From: Aegilops tauschii subsp. strangulata
Taxonomy: Eukaryota > Streptophyta > Magnoliopsida > Poales > Poaceae
NCBI RefSeq assembly: GCF_002575655.3
Contig: NC_053035.3
Coordinates: forward strand, 88,065,322-88,129,321
DNA length: 64,000 bases
Direction: 5' to 3'
Shown here one piece after another: positions 23,554-35,103 of this stretch (positions within the stretch are counted from its first letter, which is position 1; each line of letters begins with the position of its first letter). Both the position numbers and the translations under genes were made by a program. The notes beneath the pieces were generated by a model that worked only from the letters and a program-made list of their open reading frames with translations, was not told the DNA's origin and made no database searches.

Positions 23554-24179
23554 TCATGTCGTTCCGCCATGACTGGTAGGAGGAGTTTCGGGTGGACATA
23601 TAACCAGGCAGCAAAGACCAAGGCTACGGAAGCACTAGAGAGGTCCTACCGCAACGCGGTAGCCGCAGTAGAGATGTCTCGGCGCCGCGGAGCCCTGGAA
23701 CAAGCTCTCACCGGCACGCGAGGGCTCTCACAAGCGCACTCACTACGTCAGCAATCGCGACGAGCTGGCGTTGCTGAAGTCCTTGGCCAGCGACGACGAC
23801 ATTCTCGTTGGCCTCATTAAGTAGCAGGAGCTGGTCGACGACTTGATGAAGCTGCTCGAGATCAGCGATGGCTTGGTTGAGAAGGCGACCGGCCTTATCG
23901 AGCAACTCATGGGTGACAATGTGAAGCTCCTCAAGGCGCTCACTGAGAAGGAGGACGAGGCCGCCGGCTAGGAAGATGCTGCATGAGCAGAGAAGTGCTT
24001 TGGGGATGACGCAGAAAGCGGTCGTCGAGGAACTGATGGGTGACTTGAGGAAGCTCCAGATCAAGCATGAGCAAGAGGTGGAGGAATCCGTGACTACAGT
24101 CAAGCAAAGTCGTGAGGAGTTGAAGAAGGAGCTGGAGGATGTTGTCCACCGGCGATCCATCGAGGAGTGGAGACCGTAG
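23554..24179 (+). pseudogene. element-borne coiled-coil ORF, frameshifted
   Basis: The frame starts at ATG 23554, changes near 23590 and again near 23725-23760, and meets stops near 23575, 23820 and 23969. A clear C-terminal part runs from 23976 to TAG 24177. The product would be rich in Glu, Lys, Leu and Gln with heptad-like spacing: a ELALLKSLASDDD segment, a repeated LMGD-N/L-K-L motif and a ELKKELEDVV end. It is therefore a long coiled coil without a recognised enzyme domain. The 3' flank (word TGTGGCATTTTAAAT) is shared with the flank of the ORF at 22087, pointing to a duplicated gene unit. Function unknown. Confidence 0.5.
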
Positions 24180-24850
24180 CGACCTAGATCGCTGTCTGCG
24201 ATTTCCTTCTTCCGGGCTTTGCCTCATGTGGCATTTTAAATAATCCAGAATATGTAAGAGAATTATTATTCCGCCATTGTAAATTTGTCGTCGTATTATC
24301 CGTTGCCATTTTATTTGTCGTCATATTATCCGTTACCCTATGTGGCATTTTAAATTATTCGGAATACGAGTTGAAAACACGAACATAGCAAATGCTAACA
24401 TTGAGAGGGGCCATGGGATCACAAGCAAACACCATCCGTCTAGGTGCTTTAATTAACCGCCTGTTAAACAGTGCCTCGACCGCCATTAATGGAGAAGTTG
24501 TGAGCGAGGCCGGTGGCTGGTGGACGGAGGTCAAAGAGCTCGCCTCCCAGTGAGCACGGGCGGCCTTGCTAGTCGCACGTGTCCCGTCGAGCCTGCGAGC
24601 TGGACAGGATGCACGTGTCCCGTCAAGCCTGCGCGGCGGACTGCTCGCACACGTCCCATTGAGCCTGCACGGCAGACTTCTCGAGCTCGTCCCATCTAAT
24701 CAAACAGCTGCATACACGCCACCGAGTATGGTTAAATTTTGGCACAAAATACAAACATGACCAATGAACGAGGACGGAGGTAGTACTATCCCATAAGAAA
24801 AGTGGGACACGTGACCGATCTTAAATGGTTACCGGAACACACGGTTCATA
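24180..24850. repeat. 3' flank with duplicated words and ~43-bp tandem array
   Basis: 24220-24370 holds two copies of the word TGTGGCATTTTAAAT, also seen at 22927. 24560-24700 holds three to four degenerate ~43-bp units with CACGTGTCCCGTCGAGCCTG. A related array lies inverted at 40590-40730. No gene is seen. Confidence 0.65.
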
Positions 24851-26150
24851 TAATACAACCGTTTGCGATATTAACGTGTCAGCTATTTCTTTTAAAAGGA
24901 CTTTGTTGGCTATTAATGTGTGTGCCTTGTCTCAAACTGGATGATTATTTTACCATGGCATATATGTGCCATGTCATGAAACCATGCCAAGTTTCATGTT
25001 TTCTGGGTGAGTTTTTGATTTACTGGGATGTAAAACCCGAGATTCTCAATGTTTCAGGACTACGAGACGTTTGTAATTCATTCCCATTCCTTCAATGAGA
25101 TCAAAACATGCACCCAAAGACACATGTACGATTTTCCACCCATTTTGCTTCACTGGAGCATGTGCTTCTAGTTTAAATTTGAATTATGGACTACATTAAT
25201 TGCCTAGGAAACTCAATTAATATATAAAATGGCCAAATGAACCCTAAACAGTTTCAAATTTCAGCACGGCACTCATGTTATTTTATGTTGCATGTAGAAA
25301 ACAAAATTCAAGACGATAAGAGACAGAGATTAACCTTTCGCCCACAGGAGGGGCATGTTTCCCTACCGGAACCAGGAGGGTTACGAGAAGCTTCGGTTTT
25401 GTAAGAGGCTTCTAGTATAGCTTGGCCCAAATTGGAAAAAAAATTACCACGACATATATGTGCCATGTAGTGACACCATGCCAAGTTTCATGATTTTTTG
25501 GTGAGATTTGGATTTACAGAGATTTAAAACGTTTTACTGACAATATTTTTATGATGACATATATGTGCCATGACGTGACACCATGCCAACTTCCATGACT
25601 TGCTGGTGAGTTTTGGATTTGCGGGGATTTAAAAACCGAGATTCCAAATGTTTGAGGACGAGCCAGGACGTCGGTACAGTTGTAATTCATTCCCATTCCT
25701 TGCATGGGAACGAAACACACACCCAAGGACACATCTATGATTTTTCTAGCCATTTTGGTGAACTAGAGCATGTATTTGTAGTTCAGATTTGAATTATGGA
25801 CATTAAATGCCTAGGAAACTCAATTAATGTTAAAAAAGGCCAAACAAACCCTGAGTAATTTAAAATTTCAGCACGGATATCCTATCGTTCCATGTTGCTT
25901 GTAGAAGAAAATACAAGGCGAAAAGAGGCAGTTTTGCCCACAAGGGGGACACATTTCCCTATCGGAACCATGAGGCTTCTTGAGAGAAGCTCCGGTTTGT
26001 AAGAGGCTTGTAATAAAACTTGCCTCAAAATGGACAAAAAAATTCCTCGACATATATGTGCCATGTCGTGATACGATACCAAGTTTCATGATTTTCGGGT
26101 GACTTTTGGATTTACGGGGATTTAATAACCGAGATTCTCACGAAATGTTT
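24850..26150 (-). repeat. left arm of ~500-bp interspersed/tandem repeats
   Basis: About three degenerate units share CATATATGTGCCATG, CCATGCCAAGTTTCATG, GAACGAAACACACACCCAAGG and GAGCATGT. They are the reverse complement of units at 33540-40400. Together they form the arms of a large inverted structure. No coding potential is seen. Confidence 0.78.
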
Positions 26151-26764
26151 TCAAATAGCACACCGTTCACTTACGAAAGTCGTGTGCCAGCGCCGGAGCT
26201 AGCACACAAGCGCTGGGTTCAAGTGAACTCAACGAATTTTTCTACGCACGTGCTTGTAGGTACATGTTTGGTTGACCTGAACCCAGTAAAAAATCCTACC
26301 TGACCCCAATAACGTGACGTGGTCATGTGAACAGCGTAAGCAAAGGGGCCAAAAGCCCACGAGTCGTCAATGCCTAGGCACCCAGCTGGCTAGGCCTAAA
26401 CTATGATTTTAGTCATGTACTCTGTACTCACGCTTTGTATTCGTATATACGCACGAACGCAACCACACGCCTCGTCGGGTCATCATCCGTTCGTTTTCCA
26501 ATTCGCATCTCCCCTCCTCTCGTCTATTCGTGTTCCTCGGCGTCTCGGCCGCCGCACACCAGCGGCAAGCAGGCTGCTACAGATCCACAGCGGCAACAAT
26601 CTTAACCCAAAATTTTAGGTAATTAGAACACATTGCCACATCTCCTCATCTTCTCTCTCTTATGTACTACTATGTTCTATCTGGCTTGATAACTTAGGGT
26701 GATAGTGATTTTTTGCCCTAGTTTTTTATTTGTTTTTCTCCATGGACTTTGATTCATCAAGGCT

Positions 26765-27169
26765 ATGAAGCGGTATTATTCAAAGAAAACTCGGACACAA
26801 ATCCAGAATGATACAGGCACATCAAGGTCACCCAGTAGACATAGGAAAAATGCATCAAATGTTACTACAACTAGTTTACCGAAGCCCACTATTGACAACG
26901 AAATTAACTTAGATGAGTTGCCTTATGTACCGGTTGACCGAAAGATAATTTTAGAGTACAGAAATCCAAAGATGCAAGATGATATTAGGCGTATATATTT
27001 AACGAGGAAACCTTATAGGCCATTGTCTAATTTTTATTACCCGTTGAGGAAGATTGGAGATACTCAATGTAGAAATAATCCCGATTAGTTTGATGAATAT
27101 GGTCGTTGGCTTGGCTTGAGTATAGTGCCAAGTTGCATAAGGCCTTTTGTTTGTGTTGATACATTTTAG
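26765..27169 (+). pseudogene. TTF-type zinc-finger exon (hAT-transposase-like protein), truncated
   Basis: From ATG 26765 the frame reads Lys/Arg/Ser-rich, then DELPYVPVDRK, followed by a segment matching the TTF zinc-finger pattern of plant hAT-related proteins (KP-x-RPL, FYYPLR, NP, FDEYGRWL). The Trp before FDEYG is replaced by TAG at 27086-27088, and the open frame stops near 27168. Such proteins normally continue for hundreds of residues with a hAT dimerisation domain, which is absent here. Only a 5' exon-sized fragment was kept. Its upstream region 26160-26760 is non-coding. Confidence 0.6.
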
Positions 27170-27174
27170 AGATT

Positions 27175-27840
27175 ACAATGAGGAACAAGCGGGGAGTGAT
27201 GCATTTGCAATTAATGGTTGAAAAAAGAGCCTAGTTCTCATAAAGAGTAAATGAGCGAACCCAATGGCCAAATTTTCCGGCTCCTCCCCTGCCGTGTGCC
27301 TACCAAACCGTGGCCGATGCCCCCCTGCTGCACCCGCGATCTTAGTTGTGCGTTCTGATTGGCCAGAACCCAAACCCCACGGATTGTATGCCTGCACCGT
27401 TGGATGCTCCCAGATCGAATGGCAATCCTCATCCCTTTCGACAACACATGCAATTCCGGTTTTGATTTTATTTATATGGGTAAGCACTCTGTGCATGCGT
27501 CCTGCCAGCTCACACTTCCTTCTCTACTAAGTTTTCCATATTCATGTAAAAAAGGTTTCCATATTAATGTTGTTATATATCCAAACACGCTACCGTTTCC
27601 CGCCACTCCTCCCATCGGTTTCCCGCCTCTTCTCCCATCGTTTTCCCGCTGCCAGTGTCAGTGCTCATAGAAGGCTAGGCGGCGACACATCGGCCATGTA
27701 ATTATTGACCACAGTTTCTAAAAGCACAAACGTGCGTGATAGTAGGGGTTAGTCCCATAGATTGACCAGCGTGAAATGCCTTAAAGACAAGGAGGCAATT
27801 CCCATCAGCAAGGGGTGGTTTCCCATCCACTAGCCTAGTC
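27175..27840. other. non-coding centre of the giant element, part 1
   Basis: I see no conserved coding frame. The strand carries short words typical of the surrounding CACTA sequence, including a repeated CCCATCGGTTTCCCGCC unit at 27613-27650. Confidence 0.5.
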
Positions 27841-27844
27841 GAAT

Positions 27845-27908
27845 AGAACGCAGAAGTTAAGCGTGCTCGGGCTGGAGTAGTCTAAAGATGGGTGACCCGG
27901 TGGGAAGT
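27845..27908 (+). other. 5S rRNA gene-derived segment with pol III control region
   Basis: The stretch from AGAACGCAGAAGTTAAGCG to GGTGGGAAGT aligns without large gaps to plant 5S rRNA positions about 40-103; roughly 50 of 63 positions agree by eye. It covers the A box, the intermediate element and the C box (GATGGGTGACC), the internal promoter of 5S genes. The first 40 bases of 5S are not present in place, although CCCATCAG occurs 34 bases upstream. It is not a functional 5S gene. It shares derived bases with 12829-12866. Confidence 0.75.
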
Positions 27909-28093
27909 TGCATATCTCAAGCTTCATTTAAACGATATGATACGGTCATTATAGAGATAAATGTCTCTATAGTGACCTGTCATGACGATTATATAAACCT
28001 TGCGATCCTTGTTTTGCTAATTTGTAGACTATTTTTTTATTGGTTATTTTTGTTCTAAAAAATCAAAGAATGATCGACATCTGTAGGACCACA

Positions 28094-29570
28094 CAAATTA
28101 TCCCTTTAACCCAAGGCACGAGAAGGGTTTACTCTTTGCTCCCTGTGCTATGTTAGAGCAAATCAAGTTTCATCACATGCGTTGGATGGCACCCGGCCCC
28201 TACAACCCCACCCACCTCGAAGCTGCGTTCCTGACATCGTACGTCTTTAATCTGTCCGCGGGGGTATGATGTTCAGTTTGTAATGTTACTGATGTAGTTG
28301 GTGCCCCATCGAACTTGTGCTTTCATGATTTGAACAAATCACACACCAGACCCATATAATTTTTCGGCCGCATGCAGGGTATAGGGGGCCGGGTGATCTG
28401 ATCGAGCATGCATGTCTCCCTTGTGCGGTTTATAGACGCCACACATATATGTGGGCTCCCCAGGGTATATATATATAGTGTTACTATTCATCACCCAGGG
28501 TGCAGAATAAGTTATTCTTTACCCGAGGTAATCTTCCGATCATTTAATAAATAAATTACATTTGAAATACAAATAGTTACATTCATATTGATTTACTGCA
28601 TAAAATTTAGCATAACAAAAAATATATAGGTCAAAAATTGTATTTTATGTACATTTTACACTATGTTTTTACTTTTGTAATTTTACGTAACATAAAATAT
28701 TTTTTACGACAATTATAGATTTTCTTGCGTTCTCTTTTTATGTCTAAAATAAGACAAAATTTACAAAACGTAAAATTACGGTGTATACATGTTAAAATAG
28801 ATGTGGGTGAAGAATAACTATTCCTATATATATATATATATCATCCTTGATCATTAACGAGGGGGCCCACACAATCTATCCCTTTGACCCAACATACGAG
28901 AATGGTTTGACCACGATGGTTTCCTATTGCTATGTGTGCCATGTTAGACCAAATAAAGTTTGAGCGCATGCGTTTAATGACACCCCCCGCCCCCCGCCCG
29001 CCTCAAAGTTGGGGATCCGACATCGTACGTATTGAACCTGGCTTTGGGGTCGGGTACGGTGTTCAGTTTGTAATGTAGTTGGTGCCCCATCGAAGTTGTG
29101 CATTCGGGGTTTGAACACATCACACATGACCGTACCCATACATATTTTTGGGCTGCATGCAGTGTATAGGGGGTCTTCTGATCTACCACGTCTCCCTTGT
29201 GCGGTTTTCTGTGACGACACGCATATCTGTGGGCTCCCCGAGTGTATATATATCATCCCTTTGACCGATAACAAGGGGTATGTGTTGGCGATGAATGGAT
29301 TCATCCTAGTTCGTGTTAGGCCCGGTCACCGTCACATGTCATTCAACCAAAGCTTGAGCTCATGTGTTGTCAGGATTCCCTCCGACACGCTCGGATTGCT
29401 GGGTTCGACCAACACCGTACCATGCATATCTCGTCCTTAACTACCCGGCTTTCATGGTTGTTGTATGTATCGAGAGGCAGGTGCCACATCTAATTTGTAC
29501 ATTATTCGATATTGAAAACACACATCAGCCCTTCCAACGTACATCATTTTGGGCCGCATGCAGGCGGTGC
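28094..29570 (+). repeat. three degenerate ~400-bp direct repeats
   Basis: Units near 28094-28470, 28860-29262 and 29262-29570 share words such as ATCCCTTTGACCC, GTTGGTGCCCCATCGAA, GCCGCATGCAG and TCTCCCTTGTGCGGTTT in the same order and orientation. The third is shortest and most diverged. A MITE-like insertion separates units one and two. No gene is present. Confidence 0.72.
28464..28828. mobile_element. AT-rich MITE-like insertion
   Basis: About 360 bp of AT-rich sequence separate two copies of the 400-bp repeat. The ends carry inverted words (GAATAAGTTATTCTTTACCC left, GGGTGAAGAATAACTATTC right) and are flanked by TATATATA on both sides. There is no coding frame. Family is uncertain because the TA-rich flanks hide the target-site duplication. 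Confidence 0.5.
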
Positions 29571-30340
29571 CGGTTTTGTGTTCCCTCTCGGTATGAATTT
29601 TTCGTGCTCGGATGTTGTTTGTTATTCGGAATTCTTTGATTGCGTTCGTTTTAATCGGTCCGTATACTCTACAATTTGTCTAATTTTTAGTAGTTAGTTA
29701 TCAATTTCTGCAAAATCGATTGTCTGGGCGTGTGAGCTTCGTCCGCTCGTCTGTTCTTGTACTTATTTTGGATTGTGTGCGTCGATGCATTTTTGAATCT
29801 TGTTGTTAGTTTCTCTTTTTTGTTTGAATTTACTGTATTGCGCATGTAATGTTCGTCTTTTTGGTGTGCATTTTTAACAAATAGTTCATGCTGTTCATCG
29901 TAGTGGCCGTGGGTTTGATGTATTTTTTGGTGGTTAATTGTTCAAATTTGAGTGGTTGCGCCTTGTTTTGGCCACTTATCGAACTGCGAGTGGAATTGGC
30001 ACCTTTGTTGGTCTCCTACATGTCTGGATCTGTACTGCTTTGATTTTATTGATGCAGTTGTGGCATATGTTTGTAGTGTGATGCATTTTGTTAAGTAGTG
30101 GACTTCAATGTAACTGTATTATAGTGGGCATGACAGCTTATGAGATAATTCTTTTTCTTACACTACATTCTGTGTTTTACAGAACTGCATAGTATGCACT
30201 TTCGTACTACATTAGCAGGATAGTTATGCTGCTATTTCTTGTATTTTATGTCAATTCTTCTGAACTTCATAGCATGAGAATTCTGTTGAACATCATATGT
30301 TAAGTACAAAGTTTTCGACCATTGGCATTCACTGGTGCGC
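29571..30340. other. non-coding T-rich stretch with ACTGCAT words
   Basis: No conserved frame is visible. Words such as GAACTGCATAGTATG and CACTACATT link it to the 44281-51670 region. It may be intron or leader of a lost gene. Confidence 0.4.
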
Positions 30341-30900
30341 GTCGGTCCTAAACAAACGGTGTTTTACCCCTTTCCGCGACGACATTTGGAACTGTTGCCA
30401 AGTGAGTGTGGGCGATAGGGGGGTCCTTCCCACACGACCCAGAAACCATCGGGGATAGGGAGCCTTGATGCATACAGTTGTCCCTATATAACCGTTTATG
30501 ATATCTCGAATATCCCGAACGCTTCATCCTTGCTACTCGTTTGTGCTCGCATTGCCATCGCAGTCGGAGTTTTGTGGTTCTGCCTAAAACCAGGCAGATT
30601 CTAGGCATGGGAGATTTCCAAGCAGATTCTAGCCAGATTCCAGGCACGGGAGATTTATGATGCCTGGCACATCACAAACAGTTCATGATTATAAACCGTG
30701 TACGATAGGTAGACAATCACACACATTTAGTTTTCCCGCACCGTATGTGATACTGTCTGACATCACACATGCTTTGCGAACGACAACTGTGTGCATGCTT
30801 GCACACGTTTCCTCTCTGTGAACCGTCTCGGATTATGGTGTATATCGCAAACGTTTGTGTTTTACCAACCGTGTGTGCCGTAATGACCTGCACAACGTAA
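30340..30900. repeat. internal copy of CACTA subterminal-type repeats
   Basis: Words with AACCGTTTATGATA, CGCAAACGTTTGTG and CACACACATTTAG resemble the subterminal zones near 21300 and 43800. No CACTA terminus is seen here, so this may be a relic of another element's end inside the composite. Confidence 0.45.
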
Positions 30901-31152
30901 TTTCGCCCTAATTTAATTGCTGCTATTTAAAATTGTACCTAATTTAAACTTGAAAGTAGGCTATAGCTTTATTTATATCCATCAGGTTCAAACAACCAAT
31001 GCATTATTCGATTCACAGGTACATATGTTTAAGAATTACAGAAGCACCAAATAAAGAATGATGTACCAGGGTTCTATACTTGTACTATTACAGATGGTAA
31101 AGAAAGAGGCGACAAACATTCCAGTTGCTGAACAAGGTGAAGCGAAATGGCC

Positions 31153-31534
31153 CTATTGTGCTCTCCTGGATGCAGAAGGCATGCAGGACTCTAGTCCAAC
31201 CCCTTGTGATGGCCAGCCGCCAATCATGTAGGTTGAGAGGTAATCTTGAGTAAACTGCTTCAGGATCCACTGCAAAAGAAAAAACATTCAGATATTGTCA
31301 TCTAACACAACTCATTACGGGCAGTAAAAAGAAGGCTACAGGGTTCTTACTTACCATCCTGCAGTTCACCGTTGTCTTGCATAAAGTGTAAACAAATAGT
31401 TCGATTGACATCTTTTGACCCATTTTAGTAACAATCTTTATCAGTTTCCTCACTTGATGCTGGTTCATGAATATCTCATTGCCCCATGCACAGAAATGGT
31501 CGAAGTGTGGATCTTTGGCAATGATATATGTACC
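31153..31534 (-). pseudogene. captured two-exon fragment, possibly B3-like
   Basis: On the minus strand, exon A (about 31534 to 31355) starts after a TTTTAG acceptor and reads TYIIAKDPHFDHFCAWGNE and further to VNCRM. An 85-bp intron (31354-31270, GTAAGT...TTTGCAG) follows. Exon B (31269 to the TAG at 31155-31153) reads WILKQFTQDYLSTYM and ends after about 38 codons. The start of exon B resembles the entry strand of B3 domains (LPK-x-F-x-x-YL), but this is weak. Upstream exons were not found between 31560 and 32128. I regard it as a captured gene piece of uncertain identity. Confidence 0.45.
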
Positions 31535-31559
31535 TAAAAGCACCAAGTTAATATTAGAA

Positions 31560-32128
31560 GCTCAACAACAATTGAAAAATGATGTAGTACAACATTCCAT
31601 CCATCCCATTATATAAGATTTTATTACATGTATATCTAGACATCATCAGAACATGAAGGTAACACTCTTCCTTGTTGCTATGTAGCCTGGGATTGCATAT
31701 TTAGTCATTCAGTACAATGCATGTTGCTAAACAACAATTGAAAAACGAAAAGGCATGTTAAGTGCAATATCCTTAACAGCAACCAAATATCGTAATTCAT
31801 AGTGGTATTGTTGAAACTGTTATTGATGAAATTGAACTGCACAGCAAATAGTTGCATATATAGAGCATCACATTGTGAAGAACTGAAATAAACAAGTCAT
31901 AAGGACATCTCTAGGCGAACCTTAAAAAGTTAAAGGACTAAAACCCTTAGTGGATATATATACTCCAGCAATTTTTGGCCTTTTCTAGTCGATCCCCTAA
32001 ACTTAAGGTTGTAAACTTCAATTTGATCAAGTTCAAAGCAGGTTCAACCGAAAGTAGCATGCATTCAAACATAAACATATCTAGTTTTTCATAACCGAAC
32101 ATAAAACATAAATTTAAACTAAGATAAA
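31560..32128. other. AT-rich spacer downstream of the AP2/ERF gene
   Basis: No coding frame is visible. It would contain the 3' UTR of the minus-strand gene ending at 32129; no clear terminator or polyadenylation signal stands out. Confidence 0.45.
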
Positions 32129-32965
32129 CTACTTTGGGTCGAAGTAGAGGTCGAGCCAATCCTTCCTCGTCATGTACGGTGTGCCGCGAGCTAGGTCCGG
32201 GCCAGTACCGTCGTCGGGGTCGTTGGGGAAGGCACTCCTCCACTCGTCGATGTCGATCTCCCCGTCCTGGGGGCCCACCTCGACGCCCTCCGCGCCGCTG
32301 TCGCCGCCGCCTTCGACCTCGTCATCAGAGGAGAGCGTGATAACCTCGCCGCCCACCGTGCCACCGTCCTTGCCGCCTTTGACCTCGTCATCGGAGGAGA
32401 ACACGATAACCTCGCCGCCCTCTGCGACGGCAAAGATCGCCCGCTCCGCCTCCACGAGCTCCGGGTGCTGCCGTCGGAGCTCTTGCATGTAGGCCTTGTC
32501 AGCGGCCTCGGCCTCGAGACGCTCCCACGCCTCGCGGTCCTCCCGCGCCATAGCCGAGCTCACCACCCCTGGCTCCAGCGAAACGAGGTGGACCGGACGT
32601 GTGCCAAAGGGGAAATTGAGCCTAGCCGCCGTGCCGTGGTAGCGGACCTGCCAGCGGTCGTACTCCATGGCCGCGAGCTCGGCCGTGTGGAAGCTACCGA
32701 GCCACCGGCGGGTGTGGGTCTCTCGATCTGTAATCTCGGCGACCCACGTCCCCCACCGCCGCTGGCGGACCCCGAGGTAGGACTTCGTCGGCTGCCAGGT
32801 CCGGGGGAGGACGGGGAAGTCCTCGAACCGGCATAGGGGCGCGGCGGCAGGCAGATCGGGGGACCGGCGACGGCGGATCGGTCCCGCGGAGGACGACGGG
32901 GACACCTCGGCGGACACCTCGCCGGCGTCGGGCGAAAAGGCCGCGATAAACCTCTTTTTGGCCAT
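32129..32965 (-). CDS. AP2/ERF-domain protein, intact, transposon-borne
   Basis: This is an uninterrupted 278-codon frame from ATG 32965 to the stop at 32131-32129. Residues 61-120 form one AP2/ERF DNA-binding domain: YLGVRQRRWGTWVAEI, then RRWLGSFHTAELAAMEYD and ARLNFPFG. AP2/ERF factors bind GCC-box or DRE-type DNA in the nucleus. The first motif has YLG where most members have YRG, and MEYD replaces the usual RAYD. A basic RRRR stretch at 31-34 may serve nuclear import. The C-terminal half is acidic with a twice-repeated SSDDEV unit (about residues 188-225) and looks like an activation or interaction region. No intron is needed. The GC-rich, clean frame contrasts with dead neighbours. Whether it is expressed is unknown. 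Confidence 0.85.
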   Translation of the reverse strand: MAKKRFIAAFSPDAGEVSAEVSPSSSAGPIRRRRSPDLPAAAPLCRFEDFPVLPRTWQPTKSYLGVRQRRWGTWVAEITDRETHTRRWLGSFHTAELAAMEYDRWQVRYHGTAARLNFPFGTRPVHLVSLEPGVVSSAMAREDREAWERLEAEAADKAYMQELRRQHPELVEAERAIFAVAEGGEVIVFSSDDEVKGGKDGGTVGGEVITLSSDDEVEGGGDSGAEGVEVGPQDGEIDIDEWRSAFPNDPDDGTGPDLARGTPYMTRKDWLDLYFDPK

Positions 32966-33540
32966 TGGCTACTCGAGCTCCCCGGCACACAGGCAGAGGT
33001 TGGGGATGGAGGCGCCAGCGATGGCAGCGACCTACCAATGGTTTCGATGGTTGTGTGTGTCTGTGTGAGCGGAGGTTGTGTTTGAGGAAATACTGCGGCA
33101 ACTGAAAATTTTACTAGGCGGGAGTAACAAGGCGGGGATACTGAAAATTTGGATCAAGGGCAAGCAGATATTTTTGAGATTGCAAGGGGTGTAGAGGCGG
33201 GAGTAAAATGCCGGGGCTACTGAAAATTTGAATCAAGGGACTGAAGCTGAGAGGGATGCAGAGGCGAGAGTTTTGGGGAGCGAGCTAGTGTGCTTGACAC
33301 GCCGGCTGTGGACTGTAGTCGACGCACCTTCTCGCGTAAGCCATAGGCGTACTATACACCGACGGTGCTCCAAGATATTTTGTGCTACATCTCACACGGT
33401 TGGTGAGAATAAACTTTGTGGGATCTACTTGATTTGAATTACAAAATGGGGTCACAGCAGCAATGGACGATGTTTGAATTGCTCGACCTTTTATCTGTGG
33501 TGAACATGCATCTGTAAAAGAATTGGAATTATTTAGGGTT
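32966..33540 (-). other. upstream region of the AP2/ERF gene
   Basis: A duplicated ~75-bp unit sharing GGCGGGAGTAA and TACTGAAAATTTG-ATCAAGGG occurs near 33118 and 33198. No clear TATA box is seen within 300 bases of the ATG. The region joins the repeat arm at about 33540. Confidence 0.4.
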
Positions 33541-35103
33541 CGTTTGGACATTTCATACATTAAACTGGTTTTCTAGCCATTTCAGGTGCACAATTCAAAA
33601 TTAAACCACATGCACATGCTCCGGTGCATACAAATTGGTTGAAAAATCAAATCCGTGTCCTTCAGTGCATGCTTAGGTCCCATGGAAGAAATGGGAACGA
33701 ATTTTTCGGGGTTCGTTTGGCCTATTTTATACATTAACTGGGTTTTCTAGGCATTTTATGTCCATAATTCAAATTTGAACTACAAGCACATGCTCCAATG
33801 CACTAAAGTTTGTTGAAAAATCACATGTGTGTCCTTGGGTGAATTTCTAGGCCCCATACAAGAGATGGGAATGAATTTCAAATACCAGGGCACTGTTGAT
33901 TGCCGGCAAAATGTTGAGATACCTGGTTTTTTAAATAGTAAATCCAAAACTCGTCTGAAATTTATGAAACTTGGCATGCTATCATGGAGCGGCATCAACA
34001 TGCCGTGGTGAAAATTTTGTCCCATTTGGGGTAGGTTTTGGTATAAGCTTCTCACAAACCAGAGCTTCTCACAACAAGCATGATGGTTTCGATAGGGAAC
34101 GTACCACCTTTGGGGACGAGACGATATGCGTTGCCGCTTATTGCTTTCAAAAAATTTCTAGTGTCAACATAGAACAACAGGACTGTTGTGTTCAATCTTT
34201 GAATTTTCCATGGTTCGTTTGGCCTTTTTTATACATTAACTGGGTTTTCTAGGCATTTTATTTGCATATATAATTCAAATTTTAACTACAAGCACATGCT
34301 CCAAAATGCACCAAAGTTGGTTGAAAAATCACATGTGTGTCCTTGGGTGAATTTCAAGGTCCCATGCAAGAGATGGGAATGAAATTCAAACACCATGGCA
34401 CTGTTAATTGCCAGCAAAACGTTTAGATGCGTGGTTTTTAAATTCTAGTAAATCCAAAACTCGTCTGAAATTCATGAAACTTGGCATGCTATCATGGAGC
34501 GGCATCAACATGCCGTGGTGAAAATTTTATCTGTCACGACCGGTTTTTCAATAAAATAATTATTGAGAAACCAATCCCTTTTACGGACCAGTAAGGAAGA
34601 ATTCCTTCTCACTGGTAGACAATATCTTGGTCACAGAAGAAAAATACCAGGAGTACTGAATATAATACAAGGTTGAGCGGAGACTGCCCAACAATTTATT
34701 ACATGCACGCCGATAGAACAAGACGGTGGATAGGGTGGCATACTACTAACTCACGATAATAACGGTGGTGGAAATATCACCGCGAAGCGAGTGATATGAC
34801 TCCTGAAGACTACAGCTCATCGAGCGTCGGAGTGAGGCTCGAGGAGACTTATTGCGGGTGGCGGAAGCGTATATAATACAAGTGACCAATATCCGGGATC
34901 GCGCAGGACTGACTGGGACTCCTCTAGGCGTCGGACGCGCTATCAAACTCTTCATCCAAGAGATCGCCATCGTCAACATCTGGCCAAATCAACAAGCCAG
35001 GTGAGTACTATGAAAGTACTCGCAAGACAGTTCGGACATAAGGTATAACAAAAGTAAACATGAAGCGTATGAACAAGTTATCCGGTGCGTTCAGACATAG
35101 AGA

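Noticed and set aside
27845..27908. functional 5S rRNA gene
   Set aside because: The first ~40 bases of 5S are missing in place, about a fifth of positions differ, and no T-run terminator follows at the right distance.
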